DNA from: Actinomycetota bacterium
GTDB taxonomy: Bacteria > Actinomycetota > Actinomycetes > Nanopelagicales > Nanopelagicaceae
DNA length: 64,000 bases
Assembly: GCA_009701575.1 (NCBI GenBank)
Contig: WLJX01000004.1
Location: 1-64,000 of the forward strand
Reading direction: 5' to 3'
Shown: positions 45,231-56,776 of the stretch, one piece after another
How positions within the stretch are numbered: the stretch's first letter is position 1
How the letters are laid out: each line of letters starts with the position of its first letter
Notes under the pieces: generated by a model
Told to the model about the DNA's origin: nothing
What the model saw: only the letters and a program-made list of their open reading frames with translations
Database searches by the model: none
Program-made: the position numbers and the translations under genes

Positions 45231-46592
45231 ATGCGCCACCCGCATAGCATCGCCTACCGAGCCAAAGAAGTTACCCTTACGCCTGTGACCATCCACATCC
45301 TGCGCGATATCGGCCTGGTGCTCCTCTTTATTGCGGTAGCTGGATTCTTTGTCGCAGCTGAAATTGCCCTGATCTCGTTGCGGGATTCCCAGATCCGCCA
45401 ACTTGAGGGAACGAGCAAGCGCGGCGATCGCGTAGTTCAATTAACGAAAAATCCAAACCGGTTCTTAGCCGCAGCTCAAGTTGGAATTACCTTCTTAGGA
45501 TTTTTATCAGCAGCTCTAGGTTCCGAGCGCCTTGGTAAATATGTAGCACCAATCTTTGAGGATTGGGGCTTATCAAGAACTGTTAGTGAAACCCTTGCAC
45601 TCGTTTCAATAACAATTGTAATTGCATATATCTCTCTGGTTTTTGGCGAACTTGTCCCAAAGCGACTTGCACTTTACCGAACTGAAATAATTGCGCTCGC
45701 AGCAGCTCCAACAATTGATTTGATGGCGAAAATATTCCGTCCAGTTATTTGGTTGCTTTCAAAATCTACTGATGCAATTACAAAACTATTTGGTCTTAGC
45801 TCAAAAGAGATTCGCAGCGAAATATCTGAAGCCGAACTAGTTGACTTGGTTTCTGGACATACGGCGCTAAGTGAAGAAGAGCGCGAAATTGTAGAAGAAG
45901 TATTTGCTGCCGGCGATCTGCAATTACATGAAATTATGGTGCCGAGAACTGAAGTAGATTTCATGGATGTCGGCTTAACAATTAGTGATGCAATAACCGT
46001 TGCCGTTGAACGCTCACATTCGAGATATCCAGTTACTAGGGGTAGCACAGATGAAGTCATCGGTTTCCTTCACGTACGAGATTTACTAAATCCAAAAGTT
46101 AATTCATCGGCAGGTGAAACTATTCTTGACTTAGTTCGACCTGTGTTAAATCTTCCGGGAACCAAAGGGGTGTTACCAGCACTTGCGGAAATGCGCGGTA
46201 AGCGAAGTCATATTGCAGTAGTTTTGGATGAGTATGGCGGAACTGACGGAATAGTTACGCTGGAAGACCTTGTCGAGTGCCTAATCGGTGACATTCAAGA
46301 TGAATACGATGAAGATGATTTAGAAGTAACACCACAAGCACGAACTGGGGATTTTGAAGTTGATGGCTTAATTTCACTCGAAGATCTTTACGATCAGACT
46401 GGAATCGTTATCCCAGAGGGGCCATATGAAACTGCTGGTGGCTTTGTAATGCATCATTTAGGGCGTATTCCCCAGCTCCATGATGTGATAAATATTGCGA
46501 AGGTTCGCATAACTGTTTTAACTCTTGAAGGAAAACGGGCAGGTCAATTACTGATATCAAGAGATGAATGGAAAGATAGCCCTCATGAATAA
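45231..46592 (+). CDS. CNNM/HlyC/CorC-family membrane protein with CBS domains
   Basis: DUF21-like TM region, [75 protein letters not shown]. Confidence 0.9.
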   Translation: MRHPHSIAYRAKEVTLTPVTIHILRDIGLVLLFIAVAGFFVAAEIALISLRDSQIRQLEGTSKRGDRVVQLTKNPNRFLAAAQVGITFLGFLSAALGSERLGKYVAPIFEDWGLSRTVSETLALVSITIVIAYISLVFGELVPKRLALYRTEIIALAAAPTIDLMAKIFRPVIWLLSKSTDAITKLFGLSSKEIRSEISEAELVDLVSGHTALSEEEREIVEEVFAAGDLQLHEIMVPRTEVDFMDVGLTISDAITVAVERSHSRYPVTRGSTDEVIGFLHVRDLLNPKVNSSAGETILDLVRPVLNLPGTKGVLPALAEMRGKRSHIAVVLDEYGGTDGIVTLEDLVECLIGDIQDEYDEDDLEVTPQARTGDFEVDGLISLEDLYDQTGIVIPEGPYETAGGFVMHHLGRIPQLHDVINIAKVRITVLTLEGKRAGQLLISRDEWKDSPHE

Positions 46593-47598
46593 CGGAGTTA
46601 AAGAACGTGTTTTGTCGGGCATTCAACCGACTCACGACTCCTTTCATCTTGGAAATTATTTAGGCGCAATTAAGCAGTGGGTAGATCTTCAAAGTTCAAA
46701 TGATGCGTTCTATTGCGTAGTTGATCTGCATGCACTGACTATTGAAACAAAGCCAGAGGATTTAAAACGTCGCACTCTTGCTTCAGTTGCCCAATTGATT
46801 GCGCTAGGACTTGATCCTGAAAAATGTACGCTCTTCATTCAATCTCATGTTCCTGCGCATAATCAATTAGCCTGGGTTTTGGAATGTCTAACTGGATTCG
46901 GTGAAGCCAGTCGAATGACGCAATTTAAAGATAAATCTCAAAAAGCTGGATCAGATCGGACCGTGGTTGGACTCTTTACATATCCAATCCTGCAGGCCGC
47001 AGACATCTTGTTGTATCAGGCAAATAAAGTCCCAGTAGGTGAAGATCAGCGTCAGCATATTGAATTAACACGAGATCTTGGACAACGATTCAACTCAAAA
47101 TTTGGTGAAACATTCACAATTCCCGAAGGCTATATTCTAAAAGCTGGAGCAAAGATTAATGATTTACAAGAACCAACGGCGAAGATGAGTAAATCAAGTT
47201 CAGCTAGTTCTGGAGTTATTGAACTCATGGATAGTCCAGAAATAAACACTAAGAAGATTAAGAGCGCAGTTACAGATACTGGTCGTGAAGTAACTTTTGA
47301 TGAGAAAGAAAAGCCTGGTATTTCAAACTTATTAACTATTTATAGCGCACTAACTGGTAAAAATATTGATGAGTCACAGCAAGATTTTGAAGGAAAAGGC
47401 TATGGAGATTTCAAGGGAGCCGTAGCGGATGTAGTGGTCGATTACCTAAAGCCAGTTAGAGATAAGGCGAATAAACTTCTTCAAGATGAAACTCACCTAA
47501 ATAAGCTTCTCGCAATCGGTGCTGAAAAGGCTAACGCAGTTGCATCTAAAACTTTAAAAGATACTTACAACGCCCTAGGGCTTATCTCTCGTGGCTAA
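46585..47598 (+). CDS. trpS: Tryptophan--tRNA ligase
   Basis: [25 protein letters not shown] (HIGH-like), [21 protein letters not shown] (KMSKS); ATG 46585 chosen over 46564. Confidence 0.95.
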   Translation: MNNGVKERVLSGIQPTHDSFHLGNYLGAIKQWVDLQSSNDAFYCVVDLHALTIETKPEDLKRRTLASVAQLIALGLDPEKCTLFIQSHVPAHNQLAWVLECLTGFGEASRMTQFKDKSQKAGSDRTVVGLFTYPILQAADILLYQANKVPVGEDQRQHIELTRDLGQRFNSKFGETFTIPEGYILKAGAKINDLQEPTAKMSKSSSASSGVIELMDSPEINTKKIKSAVTDTGREVTFDEKEKPGISNLLTIYSALTGKNIDESQQDFEGKGYGDFKGAVADVVVDYLKPVRDKANKLLQDETHLNKLLAIGAEKANAVASKTLKDTYNALGLISRG

Positions 47599-48598
47599 AC
47601 GTTTCTTAGTCTTTCTAGCTTTAGTTGCACTCTCGCCATTAATTGCAGTACCTGCCAAAGCAGCACCAGCAAAGGTAAAAATTGGAATTGTTTACGAAGT
47701 CGGTGGTCGCGGGGATAAATCTTATGATGATGCTGTAGCAATCGGAGTAGATGCTGCTAAGAAGAAATTTGGCCTATCTGATTTCGACGTTCGCGAATTG
47801 GTAACCACCGGAATAGATTTTGATCGAGAGAACCGCATTGAATTCTTAGTCAAGGCTAAGTACGACTTAGTAATAGGAGTCGGACCATTCTTTGATGAAG
47901 CAATGAACTTTATGTCCGAAAAATATCCTGAATCCGAATTCGCAATAGTTGGAAGTTCTGGCGTCGAATCCTTAAATGTTAGTTGTATGGCATTCGCCCT
48001 TGATCAAAGCGCATATTTAGCTGGGGTTATGGCAGCCTTGAATTCCAAGTCAGGGAAGATTGGCTACTTGGGGGACAGCGATAACCCAAAAAACGGTTTG
48101 ATGCTTCGTAATTTTCAGGCCGGCGCAAACTATGGGCTGTCAAAGGTAAAGGTAATTGCACGAGATCCTATTTCTAGCGCAGCGAGCGATGTTTCGGAGC
48201 TCTCCAACCAAGGCGTAGATGTGTTCTTCTCTACCTGGTCACGGGATGGAAGCGTCCTAAATTCAATTACCAAATTAAGTAAAGGTAAGAAAGTAATTAA
48301 GTTAATTGGAGTGCGACCAGATCAGTATTTCCTAGCAAGTAAAGCGGCACAAAAGCATTTGATTGGTTATGTAAATCAAAGATATGACAGCGCAGTGATT
48401 GATCTATTCGAGGCCGCTATCTCTGGAGTTTCGATTACTGAAGAAGTAGATGCGAAAAACGGCGTATTTGGTCGCACTTTCAACCTACAAAATAGGGGAA
48501 TTGATCTTGTCGCAACAACGGCAAATCAGGCATCAAAGAGCGCAGTATCAAGGGCAAAGAGCGCACTTGTTGCAAAGAAAATTAAGGTTGTTAAATAA
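47591..48598 (+). CDS. BMP-family substrate-binding protein, secreted
   Basis: Signal peptide ...[63 protein letters not shown] start overlaps trpS. Confidence 0.85.
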   Translation: MAKRFLVFLALVALSPLIAVPAKAAPAKVKIGIVYEVGGRGDKSYDDAVAIGVDAAKKKFGLSDFDVRELVTTGIDFDRENRIEFLVKAKYDLVIGVGPFFDEAMNFMSEKYPESEFAIVGSSGVESLNVSCMAFALDQSAYLAGVMAALNSKSGKIGYLGDSDNPKNGLMLRNFQAGANYGLSKVKVIARDPISSAASDVSELSNQGVDVFFSTWSRDGSVLNSITKLSKGKKVIKLIGVRPDQYFLASKAAQKHLIGYVNQRYDSAVIDLFEAAISGVSITEEVDAKNGVFGRTFNLQNRGIDLVATTANQASKSAVSRAKSALVAKKIKVVK

Positions 48599-48600
48599 CA

Positions 48601-49440
48601 TTAGATTCCGATTGGGTGCCAAATTGTTTTGATTTCCATAAAATTGGTCATTCGCTTAGTAGATTGCAATTCGCTAAATGAGTAAATTCGCTTAAGGTTT
48701 TCAGCGCCTAGCTCTTTAAGCTCAGAAAATTCGCTCTTGCTAACACCTGTTGCATCAATTCCATCAATATCCATATGGGAACCAGCCCAAGATATAAATT
48801 GATCGAATTTTCCGGTTAGAACGTTTACTACGCCGGCAGGTACATCACTAGTAGAAATGCACTCCGCCAAAGTTATTGCGCATAGTGGGTTCTTCTCATT
48901 TGCAATCAAGATTGCAGTATTACCGCTGGCAATAATTGGGGCCAGGCTTGCAACAAGATTTAACAATGAAGGCTTTGCATCAGCAAAAATTGCAACAACG
49001 CCAAGGCTCTCTGGGATTGAGAAGTTGTAGTACGGACCAGATACTGGGTTAGTAGATCCCGAAATTGAATCAATCTTGTCGCACCAACCTGCATACCAAA
49101 CCCAGGTATCGATTGCGCTCTGCACTTGAGCTTTCGCAGCGGTAGGTGTTGCTCCCTCTTGCGTAACAATTTCAGCAACAAACTGATCAATTCGCCCCTG
49201 CATTATTTCAGCAACGCGATAAAGAACCTGTCCTCGGTTGAATGCAGTAGCGCTAGACCAACCATGATGGGCAGTTCTGGCCGCCACAACTGATTCGCGC
49301 AAATCTTTTCTTGACCCAAGGCATGGATTCGCTAGAAATTTACCTTTGGCATCTTTAACTTCATAAACTCGACCAGATTCACTTCGTGGAAAACTTCCAT
49401 TGATGAATAACTTATAAGTCTTCATTACATCTATGCGCAT
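48601..49440 (-). CDS. Truncated aldehyde-dehydrogenase-like protein lacking catalytic domain
   Basis: 279 aa; ALDH N-terminal fold (YKLFINGSFPRSESGRVYEV, VAEIMQGRIDQFVAEIVTQEGA, PESLGVVAIFADAKPSLLNLVASLAPIIASGNTAILI) but no LELGGK or catalytic-Cys segment. Confidence 0.82.
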   Translation of the reverse strand: MRIDVMKTYKLFINGSFPRSESGRVYEVKDAKGKFLANPCLGSRKDLRESVVAARTAHHGWSSATAFNRGQVLYRVAEIMQGRIDQFVAEIVTQEGATPTAAKAQVQSAIDTWVWYAGWCDKIDSISGSTNPVSGPYYNFSIPESLGVVAIFADAKPSLLNLVASLAPIIASGNTAILIANEKNPLCAITLAECISTSDVPAGVVNVLTGKFDQFISWAGSHMDIDGIDATGVSKSEFSELKELGAENLKRIYSFSELQSTKRMTNFMEIKTIWHPIGI

Positions 49441-49441
49441 T

Positions 49442-50884
49442 TTAGTATTGGCCCTTCAAGTAACCGGATAGACCATGTCTTCCACCCTCACGTCCCCAAC
49501 CGGATTCTTTATAACCTCCGAATGGGCTTGCTGGATCAAATTTATTAAAGGTATTTGCCCAAATTACGCCGGCACGTAACCGCTTTGCCGTCCAAAGAAT
49601 TCGAGAACCTTTATCGCTCCAAACACCGGCAGATAACCCGAAAGGCGTGTTATTCGCTTTATCAATTGCTTCTTGTGGAGTTCGGAATGTTAGGACAGAT
49701 AGAACTGGTCCAAAGATTTCTTCACGTGCGATTCGATGCGACTGTGATACTCCCGTAAAAATAGTTGGGGCATACCAGAAGCCTGATGATGGGAGAGTGC
49801 AGTTTGGACTCCATCGCATTGCACCTTCGATATCCCCAGAATCTGCGAGATCCTTAATACGACTAAGTTGAGCAGCGCTATTGATAGCACCTAGATCGGT
49901 ATTTTTATCCATTGGATTTCCGATCCGAATTAAATTCATCCGGTTCTTCAGCTTCTCTAAAACCTCATCTTGAACGTTCTCTTGAATTAATAACCTTGAG
50001 CCGGCACAACATACGTGACCTTGATTAAAGAAGATTCCGTTAACTATTCCCTCAACAGCTTCATCAATCGGAGCGTCCTCGAAGACAATATTTGCGCCTT
50101 TGCCACCGAGTTCTAGCGTTGCACTCTTCTTAGTTCCGGCAATCGCTTTTGCAATTGCTTTACCAACACCAGTCGATCCAGTAAATGCGACCTTATCTAC
50201 ATCGGGATGGTTCACTAAATGTGAACCGGTAGCGCCATCACCAGTAATAATATTTACAACGCCCGCTGGCAACCCAGCTTGTTGGCAAACTTCGGCAAAT
50301 AGGAGCGCAGTTAGTGGCGTAGTTTCTGCAGGTTTTAAGACAACAGTATTTCCAGTTGCAAGTGCTGGTGCAATTTTCCAGGCAAGCATTAGCATTGGGA
50401 AATTCCAAGGAATTATTTGTGCCGCAACTCCATATGGTTTCGGATTTGAACCATGACCGGCATATGAAAGTTTGTCGGCCCAACCGGCGTGATAGAAGAA
50501 GTGTGCAGCCGCGAGTGGAATATCAGTATCTCGGGTCTCACGAATTGGCTTTCCATTATCTAAAGTTTCAAGAACAGCGAATTCACGGCTTCTTTCCTGC
50601 AAGATCCTGGCAATTCTAAATAGATACTTTCCGCGCTCTTCTGGTGGCATCTTTGACCAGACCTTAGTAAAAGCGTTGCGTGCGGCAGTTACAGCAAGAT
50701 TTACATCAGCAAGTTCGGCATATGCAATTTTTGCTAGGACTTCTTCAGTTGCTGGATTAATAGTGGTGAAAACCTTGCCACCCTTTGGTGCTATGAATTT
50801 TCCATTAATGAACAAGCCATATTGGCTCTTAATGTCAACGAGCGCAGCAGATTCTGGTGCTGGGGCATATTCGAACTTATTCAT
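49442..50884 (-). CDS. Aldehyde dehydrogenase
   Basis: IIPWNFPMLMLAWKIAPALATGNTVVLKPAE, ATLELGGKGANIVF, FNQGHVCCAGSRLLIQ, EEIFGPVLSV, FGGYKESGWGREGG. Confidence 0.95.
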   Translation of the reverse strand: MNKFEYAPAPESAALVDIKSQYGLFINGKFIAPKGGKVFTTINPATEEVLAKIAYAELADVNLAVTAARNAFTKVWSKMPPEERGKYLFRIARILQERSREFAVLETLDNGKPIRETRDTDIPLAAAHFFYHAGWADKLSYAGHGSNPKPYGVAAQIIPWNFPMLMLAWKIAPALATGNTVVLKPAETTPLTALLFAEVCQQAGLPAGVVNIITGDGATGSHLVNHPDVDKVAFTGSTGVGKAIAKAIAGTKKSATLELGGKGANIVFEDAPIDEAVEGIVNGIFFNQGHVCCAGSRLLIQENVQDEVLEKLKNRMNLIRIGNPMDKNTDLGAINSAAQLSRIKDLADSGDIEGAMRWSPNCTLPSSGFWYAPTIFTGVSQSHRIAREEIFGPVLSVLTFRTPQEAIDKANNTPFGLSAGVWSDKGSRILWTAKRLRAGVIWANTFNKFDPASPFGGYKESGWGREGGRHGLSGYLKGQY

Positions 50885-50900
50885 CTCTGATTCACTCTCT

Positions 50901-51848
50901 TTAATCTAGCGTCACATAGTTTGGACTAGCGTAATACCCATCACGCATCTTCATTCGCTGCATAAGCAGATCATTTAGAAGCGCACTTGCACCAATTCGA
51001 AATAGTGATGGATCAAGCCATTCTGGGCCTGCTATCTCGTTTACTAAAACAAGTTGTTTCATGGCATCTTTAGTATTTCGAATTCCGCCTGCGGGCTTAA
51101 CTCCGATTCGAACCCCAGTCATCTTATGAAAATCTCGGACTGCCTCGAGCATTACGTAGACGACAGGAGCGGTCGCAGCAGGCGAAACTTTTCCAGTACT
51201 TGTCTTAATAAAATCTCCACCAGCCAGCATTGCAAGATATGAGGCTTTGCGAACGTTATCTAAAGTAACAAGCTCGCCAGTTTCTAGAATAACTTTAAGG
51301 TGAACGTCTTTGCCGCAAATTTCTTTTATGGTCTTTATCTCATCAAAAACTAAACCAAGATTGCCGGCTAAGAAAGCGCCACGATCAATGACCATGTCAA
51401 TCTCACTCGCACCATTTGCGATTGCATCTTTAGTATCTTGAATCTTTACTTCCATACTCGCACGACCTGAAGGAAATGCAGTTGTTACAGCAGCAACAGG
51501 AATGTTTTTGCCCCCACCATTATCAAGCGCTTCTCTCGCAATTTTCACCATATCGTTGTAGACACAGATTGCTCCGACAGATGGAATTGATAAATCAGTT
51601 GGATCTGGATAAACACCCTTTGCGCAGAGCGCCTTAACTTTTCCTGGAGTATCTGCGCCTTCTAAAGTAGTTAAGTCCACCATTCGGATAGCAAGATCAA
51701 TTGCCCAATTCTTACTTGAGGTCTTGATGCTTCGGGTGGCTAACATTTCAACCCGGGCACTTGCTCCCACTGCATCAACAGGAGCCAGGGTCTTTAGGAA
51801 CTTCTTAAGCGAAGCTTCGCTGTTATCTGCGAGTAGCGTTGAATTCAC
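50901..51848 (-). CDS. deoC: Deoxyribose-phosphate aldolase
   Basis: IDLAIRMVDLTTLEGADTPGKVKALCAKG, VAAVTTAFPSGRASMEVKI, DFIKTSTGKVSPAAT, GVRIGVKPAGGIRNTKDA. Confidence 0.93.
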   Translation of the reverse strand: MNSTLLADNSEASLKKFLKTLAPVDAVGASARVEMLATRSIKTSSKNWAIDLAIRMVDLTTLEGADTPGKVKALCAKGVYPDPTDLSIPSVGAICVYNDMVKIAREALDNGGGKNIPVAAVTTAFPSGRASMEVKIQDTKDAIANGASEIDMVIDRGAFLAGNLGLVFDEIKTIKEICGKDVHLKVILETGELVTLDNVRKASYLAMLAGGDFIKTSTGKVSPAATAPVVYVMLEAVRDFHKMTGVRIGVKPAGGIRNTKDAMKQLVLVNEIAGPEWLDPSLFRIGASALLNDLLMQRMKMRDGYYASPNYVTLD

Positions 51849-51871
51849 ACCGCAAATCTAGCACTTAAGAG

Positions 51872-53587
51872 TTAGTCCTCGATGAGACATAAGGTCGCAC
51901 CGCTAGCAACGGTTTGACCAACATTCACATGCAACTTAGAAATTGTTCCTGCCTTATGAGCAATTAGTGGCTGCTCCATCTTCATCGCTTCTAAAACAAC
52001 TATTAAATCGCCAACTTCAACTCGATCGCCATTGCCCTTAACAACTTTAACGACCGTTCCCTGCATCGGGCTTTCCAGAGAGTCTCCAGCAAGAGCGGTA
52101 ATTGCATTGCTCTTAACGCGATGTCGCTTCTGAATTGGTTCTGGGGTGTGGAGAAGGACTTCAAAGCGGTGGCCATCAACTTCAGCAATAATTTTCTGTG
52201 ATGCCGCCTTTGAATCAGCCGTTCCTTGCTTAAATGAAAATGGTGGAATCTCATTCTTAAACTCATTTTCAATATAACTTGTATATACCTTGAAATCTTT
52301 AGTGAAATTTGGATCTTCAACAATTGCACGGTGGAATGGAAGAGCTGTTGCTAGGCCACCGATATCAAATTCTCTAAGTGCGCGGCGGGCTCGATCAATT
52401 GCTTCTTCACGAGTCGAACCAGTGACGATCAACTTTGCAAGGAGTGAATCAAAGTGTGAACCAATTGTGTGGCCATGGTCGAAGCCAGCATCAATTCGAA
52501 CTCCCGGACCTGATGGAACTTCCCACTTAGTAATTGTTCCAAGTGATGGAAGAAATCCTTTTCCTGGATCTTCGCCATTGATTCTAAATTCAATACTGTG
52601 TCCACGAATTATGGGATCGACTGGATTAATAGTTTGACCATCAGCAATTCTAAATTGTTCACGAACTAGATCAAGGCCAGTGACTTCTTCGCTTACTGGG
52701 TGTTCAACTTGAAGTCTGGTATTAACTTCCAAGAACGAAATCGTGCCATCAGAACCAATTAAGAACTCGCAAGTACCGGCGCCTATATAGCCAGCCTCTT
52801 TCATGATCGCCTTACTTGATGAATAAAGTTGGTCAATCTGGGCCTGTGTTAAGAATGGTGCAGGAGCCTCTTCAACTAACTTCTGGTGGCGACGTTGCAA
52901 CGAACAATCACGAGTACTTACAACAATCGCATTTCCTTTAGCATCAATCAAAACTTGAGTTTCAACATGTCGTGGCTTATCTAGATAGCGCTCGACGAAA
53001 CATTCACCGCGGCCAAAACCGGTAATAGCTTCACGAACGGCTGATGCAAAGAGTTCTGGAATTTCCTCGATTGTGTGTGCAACTTTTAAGCCACGTCCAC
53101 CACCACCGTGTGCCGCCTTGATTGCAACCGGCAGGCCATGTTCTTTGGCAAATGCAACAATCTCTTCAGGTGTATCAACTGGGTCGGTGGTTCCTGCAAC
53201 TAATGGGGCGCCAACTTTGGCCGCAATCTTTCGGGCCGAAACTTTATCGCCAAGCAATCTAATTGCATTTGGTGGGGGTCCTATCCAAATTAAACCTGCT
53301 GCAATAACACGGTCAGCAAAATCTGCATTCTCTGAAAGAAATCCATATCCAGGATGAACGGCATCGGCTCCAGATTTCTTTGCAATCTCAATTATCTTAT
53401 TCTGATCTAAATAAGTTTCGGCTGCAGACAAGCCTTGTAGGGCATAGGCCTCATCAGCGGTTGCAACATGTAGTGATGTTCGATCTTCGTCAGAGTAAAT
53501 GGCGATTGATCTAATTCCATGGTCACGTGCAGCTCGAGCCACGCGTACTGCGATTTCACCACGGTTCGCGATTAGTACTGCTTTCAT
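51872..53587 (-). CDS. accA: Biotin-dependent acyl-CoA carboxylase alpha subunit (biotin carboxylase + BCCP)
   Basis: [47 protein letters not shown], biotinyl [12 protein letters not shown] near C-terminus. Confidence 0.94.
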   Translation of the reverse strand: MKAVLIANRGEIAVRVARAARDHGIRSIAIYSDEDRTSLHVATADEAYALQGLSAAETYLDQNKIIEIAKKSGADAVHPGYGFLSENADFADRVIAAGLIWIGPPPNAIRLLGDKVSARKIAAKVGAPLVAGTTDPVDTPEEIVAFAKEHGLPVAIKAAHGGGGRGLKVAHTIEEIPELFASAVREAITGFGRGECFVERYLDKPRHVETQVLIDAKGNAIVVSTRDCSLQRRHQKLVEEAPAPFLTQAQIDQLYSSSKAIMKEAGYIGAGTCEFLIGSDGTISFLEVNTRLQVEHPVSEEVTGLDLVREQFRIADGQTINPVDPIIRGHSIEFRINGEDPGKGFLPSLGTITKWEVPSGPGVRIDAGFDHGHTIGSHFDSLLAKLIVTGSTREEAIDRARRALREFDIGGLATALPFHRAIVEDPNFTKDFKVYTSYIENEFKNEIPPFSFKQGTADSKAASQKIIAEVDGHRFEVLLHTPEPIQKRHRVKSNAITALAGDSLESPMQGTVVKVVKGNGDRVEVGDLIVVLEAMKMEQPLIAHKAGTISKLHVNVGQTVASGATLCLIED

Positions 53588-54204
53588 GCGTTCACCGCCG
53601 AATTAGAAATTGCGCTCCAAGAGAGTCCAAGTGAATTAACGGCGCGCCTAAGCAGTGGAAGTGAGAGCCCAATGATTCCTGATGGATCTCCTTCAATTCT
53701 TGAAATAAATGGTGCACTCAATCCATCTAACGTGAAACCACCAGCAACATTTAGTGGCTCACCTGTCGCAACATAGCCCGCAATTTCAGCATCTGTCATG
53801 TCGGCGAAAAATACTTTTGAGGTTGAAACATCACTTATTTCAATACCTTGCTTTGTATCTATTATGCAATGTCCAGTGTGTAAGTAGCCAAAATTTCCAC
53901 GCAACTCTTTGCAGCGAGCAGTCGCTAGCTCCGGCGTCATCGGTTTTCCAAAAGACTTTCCATTGAATTCAAAGGTTGAATCGCAGCCAATAATCAAATG
54001 TTCATTGCCAACCAAGTTCTTGACTGTGTGCGCCTTCAGAATAGCTAGCGCGATAACCATTTCGCGTGGCGCCAACGCGGTTAGCTTTGGATCTTCTTCA
54101 TCAACACCGCTAATCATTACTTCCGCAGAAATCCCACTCGAGTCCAAGAGACGTTTGCGCGAAGGTGAAGCAGATGCCAAAACTACATTTCTAGATTCAG
54201 ACAT
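53584..54204 (-). CDS. maf: Maf-family nucleotide pyrophosphatase
   Basis: [71 protein letters not shown] 54204 overlaps AccE-like stop. Confidence 0.93.
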   Translation of the reverse strand: MSESRNVVLASASPSRKRLLDSSGISAEVMISGVDEEDPKLTALAPREMVIALAILKAHTVKNLVGNEHLIIGCDSTFEFNGKSFGKPMTPELATARCKELRGNFGYLHTGHCIIDTKQGIEISDVSTSKVFFADMTDAEIAGYVATGEPLNVAGGFTLDGLSAPFISRIEGDPSGIIGLSLPLLRRAVNSLGLSWSAISNSAVNA

Positions 54205-54371
54205 CAGAAACTCTGACCCCACTTACGTGGCAAGGGTTGGCGGATCTGAGATTTGCGCCAAAGATTTGCAGTTTCAACCTTCTTTACGACAGGTGTTGGT
54301 AGTGCTTTTTCTAGAGCAGCCAACTCTTTCTCAGTTGGGGTGCCATTTAAAATTGTGAATTTAGAGTTCAT
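54204..54371 (-). CDS. Acyl-CoA carboxylase epsilon-subunit-like protein (55 aa, absent from ORF track)
   Basis: Manual translation: [60 protein letters not shown] overlaps with both flanking genes; lies between carboxyltransferase beta and maf. Confidence 0.85.
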   Translation of the reverse strand: MNSKFTILNGTPTEKELAALEKALPTPVVKKVETANLWRKSQIRQPLPRKWGQSF

Positions 54372-55942
54372 CAGAGCGGAATATTTCCATGCTTGCGTGG
54401 TGGTAGTGCAACACGCTTATTGCGAAGTGCATTTAGCGCCTTAACTATTTGATGGCGAGTTTCTTGTGGTTCGATAACAGCATCTATGAAGCCACGATCA
54501 GCGGCAATATATGGATTTAGCAAGGTCTCTTCATAATCTTCAATTAACTCTTTACGTCTATCATCAACATCTTTCGCATCCGCTAACTCTTTGCGATGCA
54601 GAATATTTACGGCACCTTGGGCTCCCATAACTGCAATTTGCGCAGTTGGCCAAGCAAGGTTTACATCAGCACCAAGGTGTTTTGAACCCATAACAATGTA
54701 TGCACCACCATATGCCTTACGAGTGATAACAGTTATCAATGGCACTGTTGCTTCACCATATGCATAAAGCAATTTAGCTCCGCGGCGAATGATGCCGTTC
54801 CACTCTTGTTCGGTACCAGGTAGGAATCCTGGAACATCAACCAAAGTTATTACTGGAATACCAAAAGCATCACAAGTGCGTACAAAACGTGCAGCCTTCT
54901 CACTTGCTGCAATATCTAGCGTTCCAGCTAGCGCTTGTGGTTGGTTCGCAACAATTCCAACTGAACGACCTTCAATTCGCCCAAAGCCAACCAAGATATT
55001 AGGTGCAAAGAGCGTATGAACTTCTAAGAAATCTGCTTCATCCAAGATTGCTTCAACAAGAACTTTCATGTCATATGGCTTATTTGGATTATCTGGAATT
55101 AACGAATCAAGCGCACGATCTGACGGTGCGATATCGCTACTTTCAGTCGCAGCAAGAACAGGGGGCTCATCCATATTATTACTTGGTAAATATGAGAGCA
55201 AAGCTTTTACATAATCAAGGGCGTCATCTTCGCTGTCAGCGAGGTAATGTGAATTTCCAGTCTTGGTGTTGTGAGTCCGAGCGCCACCAAGTTCTTCCAT
55301 GCCAACTTCTTCACCAGTAACAGCCTTGATTACATCTGGACCAGTAATAAACATTTGCGAAGTCTCATTAACCATAATCACAAAGTCAGTGATTGCAGGT
55401 GAATAAACTGCGCCACCAGCAGTTGGACCAAGGATCAAAGAGATTTGAGGAATAACGCCTGATGCTCGAACATTTCGTTTAAAAATTTCACCATATTGGC
55501 TAAGTGATGCAACGCCTTCTTGGATACGAGCGCCACCTGAATCATTAATTCCAACGATTGGGATTCCGCTCTTAAGTGCGAACTCCATAACTTTTACAAT
55601 TTTCTCTCCGAATACTTCGCCCAAGCTTCCACCATAAGTTAAGAAATCTTGAGAATAGATAGCGATTGCGCGGCCATCAACTGTTGCATGCCCGGTTATG
55701 ACGCCATCGCCGTATACGCGATTCTTATCCATTCCGAAATTCGAAGAGCGATGTCTAGAGAAGGCATCCATCTCGACGAAAGAGCCTGCATCTACAAGAC
55801 GGGCAATTCGTTCGCGCGCAGTTAACTTTCCTTGCGCATGGCGCTTCTCGATTGCTTCTGGCGTACCGTTCGTTTCAGCTTGCAAACGACGTCTGCGAAG
55901 ATCAGCAATCTTTCCGGCTGTTGTGCGAATATCATCAGTCAC
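54371..55942 (-). CDS. accD: Acyl-CoA (propionyl/acetyl-CoA) carboxylase carboxyltransferase beta subunit
   Basis: [116 protein letters not shown] start. Confidence 0.95.
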   Translation of the reverse strand: MTDDIRTTAGKIADLRRRRLQAETNGTPEAIEKRHAQGKLTARERIARLVDAGSFVEMDAFSRHRSSNFGMDKNRVYGDGVITGHATVDGRAIAIYSQDFLTYGGSLGEVFGEKIVKVMEFALKSGIPIVGINDSGGARIQEGVASLSQYGEIFKRNVRASGVIPQISLILGPTAGGAVYSPAITDFVIMVNETSQMFITGPDVIKAVTGEEVGMEELGGARTHNTKTGNSHYLADSEDDALDYVKALLSYLPSNNMDEPPVLAATESSDIAPSDRALDSLIPDNPNKPYDMKVLVEAILDEADFLEVHTLFAPNILVGFGRIEGRSVGIVANQPQALAGTLDIAASEKAARFVRTCDAFGIPVITLVDVPGFLPGTEQEWNGIIRRGAKLLYAYGEATVPLITVITRKAYGGAYIVMGSKHLGADVNLAWPTAQIAVMGAQGAVNILHRKELADAKDVDDRRKELIEDYEETLLNPYIAADRGFIDAVIEPQETRHQIVKALNALRNKRVALPPRKHGNIPL

Positions 55943-56017
55943 GGTCGTAGGTTACTAGTTCCAGCAGATATTTCCTACAAATGTAAATGAAACGAGTCAT
56001 GAAGTGATGCCAGAGTT

Positions 56018-56776
56018 ATGCGAGAGTTAATGAACGCCGATGCAATTGCAGGCGCGTTAGCGAGCGGCTACTGGCGAGTATCGGTGATTGATGAGATTGA
56101 TTCAACACAAAATTATTTACGCATCAGTAATCCAAAACCAGGAGAGTTAATTACTGCCGAGTATCAATCTGCAGGTCGTGGTCGATTAGATCGAAAATTT
56201 ATCGCCACAAAATCAAGTGCACTTTTATTTTCTTTCTACATCGAACCAACAATTGCGATTAATAATCTCGGTTACCTATCACTTCTAGTTGGCGCAAGTA
56301 TTACCAATACTCTAAATAAAATAACTAATTCTAAAAATTTTAAATGTAAATGGCCAAATGACATTATCTTTGGCGATCGGAAGATTGCCGGTTTACTTGC
56401 TGAGAAGTTTGGTTCTGGTGTAATTGTTGGTGTTGGTATAAATGTATCGACCTCGGAAGAGCAACTGCCAGTTCCACATGCTTCATCTATTTTTCTTGCA
56501 ACTGGGACTGGTTTGGATAGAAATGTATTGCTGGTTCAAATTTTAAAAGATTTAGAGAGTGCGCTCAAAGATTGGGAGAGTGGTGCGGATTTGACTCCAG
56601 CTTATCGAAAGCTAAGTGCAACTCTTGGAAGAGTAGTTAGGGTCGAGCTTCCTGGAGGCTCGATGGTTGAGGCAATAGCCCTAGATATAGATTCCACTGG
56701 CGCGCTTCATCTAGATAATGGCCAGGTCATCACAGTTGGAGATGTAATACATCTGGACAGTAAACTTTCCGAGTGA
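56018..56776 (+). CDS. birA: Biotin--[acetyl-CoA-carboxylase] ligase
   Basis: VIDEIDSTQNYL, ITAEYQSAGRGRLDRKF, KCKWPNDIIFGDRKIAGLLAE, VVGVGINVS. Confidence 0.93.
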   Translation: MRELMNADAIAGALASGYWRVSVIDEIDSTQNYLRISNPKPGELITAEYQSAGRGRLDRKFIATKSSALLFSFYIEPTIAINNLGYLSLLVGASITNTLNKITNSKNFKCKWPNDIIFGDRKIAGLLAEKFGSGVIVGVGINVSTSEEQLPVPHASSIFLATGTGLDRNVLLVQILKDLESALKDWESGADLTPAYRKLSATLGRVVRVELPGGSMVEAIALDIDSTGALHLDNGQVITVGDVIHLDSKLSE

